A DNA stretch of 12,353 bases from a bacterium (GTDB lineage Bacteria; SM23-31; JAUVVT01): NCBI GenBank assembly GCA_030616165.1, contig JAUWXV010000100.1:1-12353 (forward strand), given 5' to 3'. Shown in pieces: positions 7,737-12,353 of this stretch (positions are counted from its first letter, which is position 1; each line of letters opens with the position of its first letter). The position numbers and the translations under genes are program-made. Under the pieces are notes generated by a model. The model saw nothing but the letters and a program-made list of their open reading frames with translations, had not been told where the DNA came from and did not search any database.

Positions 7737-8324
7737 ATGTTTGAATTTCTTAAAAAACAGAGAATTATATTGGCATCAAAATCACCGAGAAGAGCTGATA
7801 TATTAAGACAACTTAAAATTGATTTCGAGATAATAGATAGTGAAGTTTCCGAAGAACCATTTGAAAATGATGCGTCTATTGAAGATTATGTTATGAGGAT
7901 ATCTGATAAAAAGGTTATGAACGTTGCAGGAAAAATTACAGATGGGATTATTATTGCCGCAGATACTATTGTTACAATTGATGGACAGATACTTGGAAAA
8001 CCTAAAAATTGCGACGAGGCAAAAAATATGCTTAAAAGATTAAGCGGTAGAATACATTATGTCTATACAGGTGTGAGTGTCGTTTTGAATCCGGGCTTTA
8101 TTAAAAAGAGCGATTATGAAATCACAAAAGTTAAATTCAGAAAATTAAATGATAACGAAATTAATTATTATGTCGATTCTGGGGAACCTATGGATAAAGC
8201 AGGGAGTTATGGTATTCAGGACCTCCCGGCAATTTTCGTGGAAAAGATTGACGGATGCTATTTTAATGTGGTTGGTCTTCCCTTGACTAAGGTTTATCTC
8301 TTGATGAAGTCTTTGGTAAAATAA
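7737..8324 (+). CDS. maf: Maf-family nucleoside triphosphate pyrophosphatase, YhdE (dTTP/UTP) type
   Basis: Cytoplasmic pyrophosphatase of 195 aa, the usual Maf length, expected to hydrolyse dTTP, UTP and related (including modified) nucleotides to the monophosphate plus diphosphate, a house-cleaning reaction. The N-terminal signature ASKSPRRADIL (13-23) contains the SxSPRR substrate loop. AADTIV (74-79) supplies the acidic metal-binding Asp76, and GKP (87-89) the conserved Lys88. DKAGSYGIQ (153-161), with Lys154 and Gln161, is the form typical of the YhdE subgroup rather than the m7GTP-specific YceF subgroup. The protein closes with the usual NVVGLPL motif (177-183). There is no signal peptide. 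The ATG at 7737 has no clear ribosome binding site but puts the SPRR motif at the usual distance from the N-terminus. It is not obviously linked in function to its neighbours. Confidence 0.95.
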   Translation: MFEFLKKQRIILASKSPRRADILRQLKIDFEIIDSEVSEEPFENDASIEDYVMRISDKKVMNVAGKITDGIIIAADTIVTIDGQILGKPKNCDEAKNMLKRLSGRIHYVYTGVSVVLNPGFIKKSDYEITKVKFRKLNDNEINYYVDSGEPMDKAGSYGIQDLPAIFVEKIDGCYFNVVGLPLTKVYLLMKSLVK

Positions 8325-8332
8325 TTATGACT

Positions 8333-8356
8333 GACAGACAAGAATGTCTGTCCTAC
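8333..8356 (-). repeat. REP-like hairpin with GTAG foot, on the - strand
   Basis: GACAGACA (8333-8340), loop AGAA and TGTCTGTC (8345-8352) form an 8-bp stem, followed by CTAC (8353-8356). Read on the - strand this is GTAG directly against the stem, the same layout as the other REP elements here. It begins 8 nt after the maf stop codon. A following T-tract is absent, so it may protect the 3' end rather than terminate. A partial copy (ACAGACAAGAATG) lies at 12165-12177. Confidence 0.75.
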
Positions 8357-8360
8357 TAAT

Positions 8361-8380
8361 TAACCTGAATAATTCATAAA
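8361..8380 (+). repeat. 20-nt repeat shared by the 3' flanks of maf and tldE, copy 1
   Basis: TAACCTGAATAATTCATAAA is found exactly at 12195-12214. The likeness extends on both sides in degraded form: ACAGACAAGAATG lies upstream in both places, and TATTGAT...ATTATTAATG downstream. It looks like a dispersed intergenic module of roughly 80-95 nt, possibly the end of an old mobile element. Confidence 0.65.
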
Positions 8381-8450
8381 ATTATCTGTTTTGTTAGATA
8401 ATTTATTGATTCTTTTATAATTATTAATGAACCGCCTGTTAAAAATAAAA

Positions 8451-8501
8451 GTAGGGGTGAACTTGCCTGCCCTGTGGGCCTGCCCTTCGGGTTCACCCTA
8501 C
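8451..8501 (+). repeat. Larger GTAG hairpin element
   Basis: GTAG (8451-8454) and GGGTGAAC (8455-8462) pair with GTTCACCC (8491-8498), whose end overlaps a closing CTAC (8498-8501). The interior holds a smaller hairpin, GCCC TGT GGGC (8469-8479). It is markedly GC-richer than its surroundings. The layout resembles the other REP-like elements but with a longer, possibly inserted, apical part. Confidence 0.68.
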
Positions 8502-8532
8502 TGGATTACATAATATAATATAGTGTCATTTT

Positions 8533-8577
8533 CCGCCAAAGGCTGATCCGCCTTTGGTGGACGAGCGGAGTCCGAAG
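8533..8577. repeat. Hairpin joined to a CGAGCGGAGTCCGAAG repeat
   Basis: CCGCCAAAGGC (8533-8543) and GCCTTTGGTGG (8550-8560) form an 11-position stem with one wobble around a 6-nt loop. Immediately after comes the 16-nt core CGAGCGGAGTCCGAAG (8562-8577), identical to 6240-6255, and then a truncated REP. The block is a mosaic of at least three repeat types. Confidence 0.6.
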
Positions 8578-8581
8578 CTCC

Positions 8582-8598
8582 GTAGCCGACCCTGCGGG
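8582..8598 (+). repeat. Truncated REP element of the CCGACCCTG family
   Basis: GTAG (8582-8585) is followed by CCGACCCTG, but the loop and most of the right arm are missing (only CGGG remains). The downstream flank, GGGAAATATAAATTTT, is the same as after the complete copy at 8750-8775. The truncation abuts the tldE remnant. Confidence 0.6.
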
Positions 8599-8668
8599 AA
8601 ATATAAATTTTCCAGTGGATGGTATTACCCTTGGTGGAAATACTCTTAATTTGCTAAAAAATATTGAA
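8597..8668 (+). pseudogene. Remnant of the 3' end of a tldE/pmbA-like gene
   Basis: Read from 8609, the codons give FPVDGITLGGNTLNLLKNIE, matching FPVDGVTLGGNALDMLENID at residues 401-420 of the intact TldE (11949-12008). Over the 60 aligned bases I count 51 identities, and several differences are synonymous. In-frame likeness may reach back to 8597 (GNIN against GEIA). After 8668 the match ends and a repeat begins. This motif belongs to the C-terminal domain of the TldE/PmbA family, so the piece is what is left of a second tldE-like gene that stood upstream of tldD. An open frame running on to 8800 crosses REP sequences and is not a real gene. The piece is bounded by GAAATATAAATTTT before and GAAATACAAATTTT after, which suggests repeat-mediated rearrangement. 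Confidence 0.82.
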
Positions 8669-8703
8669 GAAATACAAATTTTTATTCTTTTATTTCAATT
8701 TTT
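8669..8703 (+). repeat. 35-nt exact direct repeat shared by the tldD and tldE leaders, copy 1
   Basis: All 35 bases (beginning GAAATACAAATTTTTATTC) recur at 10605-10639. Here the copy follows the tldE remnant directly; at the second site it follows a complete REP hairpin. It is therefore a REP-flanking sequence that has been separated from its hairpin at this site. Confidence 0.85.
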
Positions 8704-8749
8704 AATGACTCATAAGGTCCATAAATACATGTCATTGCGAGATACCTCC

Positions 8750-8775
8750 GTAGCCGACCCTGTCCACAGGGTCGG
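8750..8775 (+). repeat. REP element of the CCGACCCTG family in the tldD leader
   Basis: GTAG (8750-8753), CCGACCCTG (8754-8762), loop TCCA and CAGGGTCGG (8767-8775) make a perfect 9-bp, GC-rich stem. It ends 25 nt before the first tldD ATG and 16 nt before its ribosome binding site. If transcribed it would form a stable hairpin in the tldD leader. A matching element lies in the tldE leader at 10692-10717. Confidence 0.85.
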
Positions 8776-8791
8776 GAAATATAAATTTTTT

Positions 8792-8796
8792 AGGAG
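8792..8796 (+). promoter_or_regulatory. Ribosome binding site of tldD
   Basis: AGGAG lies 4 nt before the ATG at 8801 and 7 nt before the ATG at 8804. The 7-nt spacing equals that at tldE and makes the second ATG a slightly better start; the choice changes the protein by one Met only. Confidence 0.75.
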
Positions 8797-8800
8797 ATAA

Positions 8801-10324
8801 ATGATGAAAAGTCATCTTAAACCAATTACACGGAGAAAATTCTTAAAAACAGGAATTGCTGGCGGATTTATTACTGCTACCCTTCCCCTCTGGAAACTTT
8901 TTTCTTTTTCTGCTCCTCCTTCTGATTTTTATGTCAATCCTGCCTGCAATCTTTCAAAGGAAACACTTGAGAAACTTATTAAAATTGCCCTTCAGCGCGG
9001 AGGTGAGTTTGCTGAAGTTTATGTTGAATACACGGTGAGTAATAATATCTCCTTAGAAGAAGATAAGATTCATGGAGCACTTAGAGGCGTGGATATGGGT
9101 GTTGGAATTCGGGTTCTTCACGGTGAAAAAACCGGCTATGCTTTTTCTGATGATTTAACTTTTGACAAACTAAAACAAACGGCAGAAGTTGCAAGTCTCA
9201 TCGCTTCTGAAAAGGAAGTAAAAAATCCCGTTGGATTAAAATCTTCCAAAATTTCTTCTTATTACCAGGTGAAAGTTTCTCCTGACAGCATTGTTATCCA
9301 GAATAAGGCAAAACTCCTCTTGAAGGCAAATTCCGTCGGTCGAGAATATGACAAAAGAATTAACCAGGTCAATGTAATTTTCTCTGATACGAATAAGAAA
9401 ATTATCATTGCTAATTCGGATGGAATTTGGGTAGAAGATGTACAAACTCTGACTAACTTACATGTTAATGTCAATGCCATAGAGGACGATAAAAAAAGTC
9501 GTGGTGAAGCTTATAAACAAGGTACGTTGGGTTATGAACATTATGACTTAAAATTAGCGGAAGAATTAGCAAAAGATGCAGGTAGAATGGCAATAGCAAT
9601 GCTCCCAGCAGAAGATGCTCCTGCAGGCGAATATCCAATAGTTCTGGCAAAAGGAGACTGTGGTGTATTTTTCCATGAAGCAATAGGACACAGTCTGGAG
9701 AGTGATGGAATTAGAAAAAAAACTTCCTGTTTCTGGGACAAAAAAGGAGAAATGATTGCTTCCTTGGCTGATGATGGAACAGTACCTGGAGCAGGGGGTT
9801 CAATCAATGTTGATGATGAAGGAACACCCGGTCAAAAGACTGTTCTTATTGATAAAGGTAAGTGCATCAACTTTCTCTACGATAGACTGAATGCAAAATT
9901 AATGAATGCAAAATTAACCGGAAACGGAAGAAGAGCATCCTACCAGCATTATCCCATTCCAAGAATGACAAATACCTACTTAATGGCAGGAGAAGATGAC
10001 CCCGAGGAAATAGTAAAATCGGTCAAAAAGGGGATTTATGTTGCTCTAATTGGAGGAGGAAGTGTCTCACCGACTACAGGAAGATTTGGATTTTCTGTTC
10101 CTGAAGGATATCTAATTGAGGATGGCAAAATTACAAATCCGCTCAAAGGAATCCGGCTTATGGGAAATGGTCCGGAAGTATTAGAAAATATTGTTACGAT
10201 AGGACATGACTTAGAAATTTTGCCAGGAACATCATGTATGAAAAGTAGACAGATAATGCCAATTTCTTGTGGAAATCCAACCTTGAAAGTTTCTAAGATA
10301 ACCATTGGCGGTGCAAAAGTATAG
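8801..10324 (+). CDS. tldD: TldD-type metallopeptidase with a twin-arginine (Tat) signal peptide
   Basis: Catalytic subunit of the TldD/TldE metallopeptidase, known in other bacteria for degrading unfolded peptides and for maturing microcin and RiPP precursors. The 507 aa begin with a Tat leader: TRRKFLKTG (10-18) followed by a hydrophobic stretch to about residue 37. The N-terminal PmbA/TldD domain starts near residue 52 (LEKLIKIALQRGGEFAEVY; GVGIRVLHGEKTGYAFSDD). The C-terminal domain holds the metal-binding HEAIGH (292-297, HExxxH), and Cys479 (GTSCMKSRQIMP) lies where the family has its third metal ligand. The end is GNPTLKVSKITIGG. The excess over the roughly 480 aa of E. coli TldD is about the size of the Tat leader. 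The Cys is followed by MKSRQ instead of the more common GKxGQ. It stands 424 nt before tldE. Export would be unusual compared with the classical cytoplasmic complex. Confidence 0.92.
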   Translation: MMKSHLKPITRRKFLKTGIAGGFITATLPLWKLFSFSAPPSDFYVNPACNLSKETLEKLIKIALQRGGEFAEVYVEYTVSNNISLEEDKIHGALRGVDMGVGIRVLHGEKTGYAFSDDLTFDKLKQTAEVASLIASEKEVKNPVGLKSSKISSYYQVKVSPDSIVIQNKAKLLLKANSVGREYDKRINQVNVIFSDTNKKIIIANSDGIWVEDVQTLTNLHVNVNAIEDDKKSRGEAYKQGTLGYEHYDLKLAEELAKDAGRMAIAMLPAEDAPAGEYPIVLAKGDCGVFFHEAIGHSLESDGIRKKTSCFWDKKGEMIASLADDGTVPGAGGSINVDDEGTPGQKTVLIDKGKCINFLYDRLNAKLMNAKLTGNGRRASYQHYPIPRMTNTYLMAGEDDPEEIVKSVKKGIYVALIGGGSVSPTTGRFGFSVPEGYLIEDGKITNPLKGIRLMGNGPEVLENIVTIGHDLEILPGTSCMKSRQIMPISCGNPTLKVSKITIGGAKV

Positions 10325-10378
10325 TGCTGTTTAATTATGATTGAAAAGTATATGATTCAAATTATAAATTTTAAATAC

Positions 10379-10536
10379 TAAATTCTAAACAAATTAAAAT
10401 GACCAAAATCCAAAATTCAAAACAATGCGATTAATAAGATAGAACCTTAATATTTAATAAAGAAATTGAATTCATAATAGAAAAATTAAAATTTTATAAC
10501 ATTTGAAATTTGAATTTCCTATTTATTTAGAATTTA
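10379..10536. repeat. Long imperfect inverted repeat, MITE-like, AT-rich
   Basis: The outer arms TAAATTCTAAACAAAT (10379-10394) and ATTTATTTAGAATTTA (10521-10536) are complementary at 15 of 16 positions. Further inward, AAATTC/GAATTT segments also face each other with gaps. No transposase fits within 158 bp. Similar AAATTCTAAA...TTTAGAATTT inverted elements are known as dispersed non-coding repeats, but low complexity limits certainty. Confidence 0.55.
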
Positions 10537-10578
10537 GAATTTATTATTATTTGTATATTTTTCTTTTTTTGTAGATTC

Positions 10579-10604
10579 GTAGCCGACCCTGTCCACTGGG
10601 TCGG
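10579..10604 (+). repeat. REP element of the CCGACCCTG family, third copy
   Basis: GTAG (10579-10582), CCGACCCTG (10583-10591), loop TCCA and CTGGGTCGG (10596-10604) form a stem with one mismatch at the eighth position. It is followed directly by the 35-nt repeat shared with 8669-8703. Confidence 0.8.
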
Positions 10605-10639
10605 GAAATACAAATTTTTATTCTTTTATTTCAATTTTT
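10605..10639 (+). repeat. 35-nt exact direct repeat shared by the tldD and tldE leaders, copy 2
   Basis: This is identical over 35 bases to 8669-8703. Here it is the natural downstream flank of a complete REP hairpin, so this copy is likely closer to the original arrangement. Confidence 0.85.
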
Positions 10640-10652
10640 GGGTGTTTCTGCT

Positions 10653-10677
10653 GGCAAAGGTGTTCTTCACCTTCGCC
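10653..10677. repeat. Hairpin between the two REP copies
   Basis: GGCAAAGGTG (10653-10662), loop TTCTT and CACCTTCGCC (10668-10677) form a 10-position stem with one mismatch. The hairpin is GC-rich against an AT-rich background. No GTAG foot is evident on the + strand, so it may be another repeat family. Confidence 0.6.
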
Positions 10678-10691
10678 CACAAAATACCTTC

Positions 10692-10717
10692 GTAGCCGAC
10701 TCTGTCCACAGGGTCGG
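10692..10717 (+). repeat. REP element of the CCGACCCTG family in the tldE leader
   Basis: GTAG (10692-10695), CCGACTCTG (10696-10704), loop TCCA and CAGGGTCGG (10709-10717) form a 9-position stem with one G-T wobble. It ends 31 nt before the tldE ATG, close to the 25-nt distance at tldD. Confidence 0.82.
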
Positions 10718-10735
10718 GAAATACTCAAAAGTTTA

Positions 10736-10741
10736 AAGGGA
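10736..10741 (+). promoter_or_regulatory. Ribosome binding site of tldE
   Basis: AAGGGA lies 7 nt before the ATG at 10749. With tldD, this is one of only two clear ribosome binding sites in the window. Confidence 0.6.
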
Positions 10742-10748
10742 ATCAAAA

Positions 10749-12095
10749 ATGGATTATAAATTATTAGCCGAAAATATTGTTAAAAGAGCATTAAAATATG
10801 GAGCAGATGAGGCAGAAGTTTATTTAGAAAATGGAAGAATGTTTGAGTTATCAGTCAGAAATGGAGATGTAGAAAATGTCAAGCAGGCAGCATCAAAGGG
10901 GCTGGGATTGAGGGTTTATAAAGAAAATAAACCCGGGTTTTCTTATACCTCTGATTTTTCAGAGCAATCTCTTGAAGAATTTACCAAAAAAACTGTCCAA
11001 CTTTCTCTTGTTGCTGACCCGCAGCCATGGAATGCTCTTCCTGATTTTAAAGAGGGAAAAATTCAAGACCTTGATTTATATGACCCTTATATCTCTGAAA
11101 TTGAAAGTGAGAAGAAAATAAAAATAGCAAAAGAGGTGGAAAGAATTTCCCTTGCCTATGATAAAAGAATCACTAAAACAGGTGGAGGATCTTTTAGAGA
11201 CACTGAAATAGAAACAATTATTGTTAATTCTAAAGGTGTTTCCTATTCTTCCAAAAGCACAGGGATTAGTTTTGGAGTTGGAGTTATTGCTGGAGAAGGG
11301 AGTGATATGCAGTCTGGCTATTGGGACAGCTCAAAGAGACACTTTAAAAACTTGGATACCATTGAGAATGTGGCAAATAAAGCAGCTAAAGAAGCAGTCG
11401 AAAAACTCGGAGCAAGACCTGTTGAAACTCAAAAAGCTCCTGTTGTTTTTGACCGTTACTCTGCAGGTGCATTCTGGTGGGGAATTTTAGGGGCTATGAA
11501 TGGTGACCGTGTTTACAAAAAAACTACTTTTTTGACTGATTATCTCAATAAACCCGTTGCTTCAGAACTTATCACAATTTCAGATGACCCAACCATCCCA
11601 GGACATATTTCCTCTGTTCCTTTTGATGGAGAAGGAAATATAACAAGAAAAAACATTCTTATTGATAAGGGAATTTTGAAGATGTTCATCTATGATACAA
11701 TTACTGCTCGAAAAGCAGGAGTTAAGGTCAATACAATGGCTCAGAGATTTCGTGGTTATCGCACACTACCATCTGCTTATTTTTTAAATATTGTTGTTCA
11801 AAACGGTAATATGAACCGGGAAAGGATTATCTCTGAAATAAAAAATGGTTTTTATGTCAAAGGTATCAGGGGAGCGGGTACAGATGCTACAACTGGAAAT
11901 TTTTCCAGTGGCGCTTCGGGTTTCTGGATAGAAAATGGAGAGATTGCCTTTCCGGTGGATGGTGTTACCCTCGGTGGAAATGCTCTTGATATGCTTGAAA
12001 ATATTGACGTTGTGGCTAATGACCTTGACATTAGAGAAGATATTAACAGTCCTTCTTTTAAAATAGCAGAAGTCACAATAGGAGGGAAAGGATAA
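10749..12095 (+). CDS. tldE: TldE/PmbA subunit of the TldD/TldE peptidase
   Basis: Partner subunit of TldD, 448 aa, about the length of E. coli PmbA. The N-terminal domain begins at once (ENIVKRALKYGADEAEVYLE, residues 8-27), with GLGLRVYKENKPGFSYTSDF following. The C-terminal domain has PVVFDRYSAGAFWWGILGAM and GDRVYKKTTFL, then TDATTGNFSSGASGFWIENG and FPVDGVTLGGNALDMLENID (401-420), ending in AEVTIGGKG. There is no HExxxH, as expected for TldE, which supports the complex without a metal site of its own. No signal peptide or Tat motif is present, although the upstream TldD has one. It therefore either stays in the cytoplasm or is exported bound to TldD; the sequence cannot decide. A ribosome binding site (10736-10741) supports the start. 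The same C-terminal motif is found as a decayed copy at 8597-8668. Confidence 0.94.
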   Translation: MDYKLLAENIVKRALKYGADEAEVYLENGRMFELSVRNGDVENVKQAASKGLGLRVYKENKPGFSYTSDFSEQSLEEFTKKTVQLSLVADPQPWNALPDFKEGKIQDLDLYDPYISEIESEKKIKIAKEVERISLAYDKRITKTGGGSFRDTEIETIIVNSKGVSYSSKSTGISFGVGVIAGEGSDMQSGYWDSSKRHFKNLDTIENVANKAAKEAVEKLGARPVETQKAPVVFDRYSAGAFWWGILGAMNGDRVYKKTTFLTDYLNKPVASELITISDDPTIPGHISSVPFDGEGNITRKNILIDKGILKMFIYDTITARKAGVKVNTMAQRFRGYRTLPSAYFLNIVVQNGNMNRERIISEIKNGFYVKGIRGAGTDATTGNFSSGASGFWIENGEIAFPVDGVTLGGNALDMLENIDVVANDLDIREDINSPSFKIAEVTIGGKG

Positions 12096-12164
12096 AAGTT
12101 TAAATAGTTTAAAAAAGATAAAAGAACCATAAAAGTTAGATTACTTGGAGTTAATTACTATATA

Positions 12165-12214
12165 ACAGACAAGAATGAAGAACTATGAATTATATAACCT
12201 GAATAATTCATAAA
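12165..12214 (+). repeat. Repeat shared by the 3' flanks of maf and tldE, copy 2
   Basis: ACAGACAAGAATG (12165-12177) equals 8334-8346, and TAACCTGAATAATTCATAAA (12195-12214) equals 8361-8380. The REP hairpin intact at the first site is broken here: the TGTCTGTC arm is missing. An inverted repeat TATGAATTAT (12184-12193) / ATAATTCATA (12203-12212) is present only at this site. Confidence 0.65.
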
Positions 12215-12290
12215 CTTCTAGGCATATTATTGATATTATTAATGTTACTATAGAAGTACCTTTGAAACAATGCTAAGTGTCGCTGCTATC

Positions 12291-12353
12291 GTCATCCTGA
12301 ACTTGTTTCAGGATCTAATATGAAATCTGAAGATAGATTCCGAAACAATACTG
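12291..12353. repeat. Dispersed palindromic repeat pair of the GTCATCCTGAAC type, cut by the window end
   Basis: ATCCTGAA (12294-12301) and TTCAGGAT (12307-12314) form an 8-bp stem with a 5-nt loop, preceded by CGTC. GTCATCCTGAACTTGTTTCA is a well-known type of dispersed intergenic repeat in many bacteria. AGATTCCGAAACAA (12333-12346) resembles the inverted copy of the same element, so the window probably ends inside an inverted pair. Confidence 0.6.

Larger units (their letters stand above)
8325..8800. other. 476-nt intergenic region without an intact gene, made of repeats plus a decayed gene piece
   Basis: Between maf and tldD I find no intact gene. In order there are a REP hairpin on the - strand (8333-8356), a repeat shared with the region after tldE (8361-8380), a larger GTAG hairpin (8451-8501), a 28-nt hairpin and CGAG repeat (8533-8577), a truncated REP (8582-8598), a tldE remnant (8597-8668), a 35-nt repeat shared with the tldE leader (8669-8703), a short GTCATTGCGAG motif (8731-8741, part of a widespread bacterial intergenic repeat) and a complete REP just upstream of tldD (8750-8775). 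Confidence 0.75.
10325..10748. other. 424-nt tldD-tldE intergenic region without a gene
   Basis: No open frame here is supportable. The left half is a very AT-rich imperfect long inverted repeat (about 10379-10536). The right half holds two REP elements of the CCGACCCTG family (10579-10604 and 10692-10717), the shared 35-nt repeat (10605-10639) and another hairpin (10653-10677). The last 30 nt contain the ribosome binding site of tldE. Confidence 0.75.

Noticed and set aside
8333-8360. Hairpin after maf as an intrinsic terminator
   Set aside because: No T-tract follows the stem on either strand, and the GTAG foot identifies it as a REP-like element. The same applies to the hairpins at 2982-3203 and 6444-6510.
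8615-8800. Small open frame of 61 codons upstream of tldD
   Set aside because: Its first 18 codons are the tldE relic and the rest crosses a 35-nt repeat and a REP hairpin, so the frame is fortuitous.
9541-9807. Open frame on the - strand inside tldD, and similar ones inside the other genes (for example 5123-5425 and 10036-10305)
   Set aside because: They lie wholly opposite well-supported genes, show no recognisable motifs and have no start signals.

Overview
The window comes from an AT-rich bacterium of the Fibrobacteres-Chlorobi-Bacteroidetes (FCB) type, probably an uncultured lineage such as Ignavibacteria, Marinimicrobia, KSB1 or Calditrichota. The basis is the gene content: a TonB-dependent receptor with an N-terminal carboxypeptidase-regulatory-like domain, a large secreted protein ending in a type IX-like C-terminal domain, and a PorV/PorQ-family outer-membrane protein. 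The phylum cannot be fixed from the sequence alone. All six intact genes lie on the + strand.

Region 1 (237-7632) is an envelope module. It holds a 914-residue TonB-dependent receptor, a 982-residue secreted protein with a fibronectin-III-like segment and a PNP...GIYIYHIE...GKM sorting-type C-terminus, and a 336-residue PorV/PorQ-like barrel. The order suggests that the receptor and the exported protein work together at the cell surface and that the PorV-like protein takes part in delivery. This is inferred from family knowledge and gene order.

Region 2 (7737-8324) is a housekeeping maf gene for a YhdE-type nucleoside triphosphate pyrophosphatase.

Region 3 (8597-12095) is a TldD/TldE (PmbA) peptidase pair. 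TldD has the HExxxH metallopeptidase motif and a clear twin-arginine (Tat) leader; TldE has no leader and no HExxxH. Upstream of tldD lies a short decayed piece of the 3' end of a second tldE-like gene, evidence of a lost paralogue or rearrangement.

The intergenic spaces are the most unusual part. Almost all are filled with short palindromic elements that share one layout: the tetranucleotide GTAG at the 5' foot of an 8-9 bp stem. At least five stem sequences use this layout, with paired changes that keep the stems intact. They occur singly, as inverted pairs joined at their GTAG ends (1-67 and 6444-6510), and as a head-to-tail array of 4.5 units of exactly 49 bp between the receptor and the exported-protein gene. 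This is the layout of REP/REPIN elements mobilised by RAYT (REP-associated tyrosine transposase) enzymes, but no transposase gene is present here. One family places a hairpin 25-31 nt before the start codons of both tldD and tldE. No tRNA, rRNA, CRISPR array or complete insertion sequence was seen.
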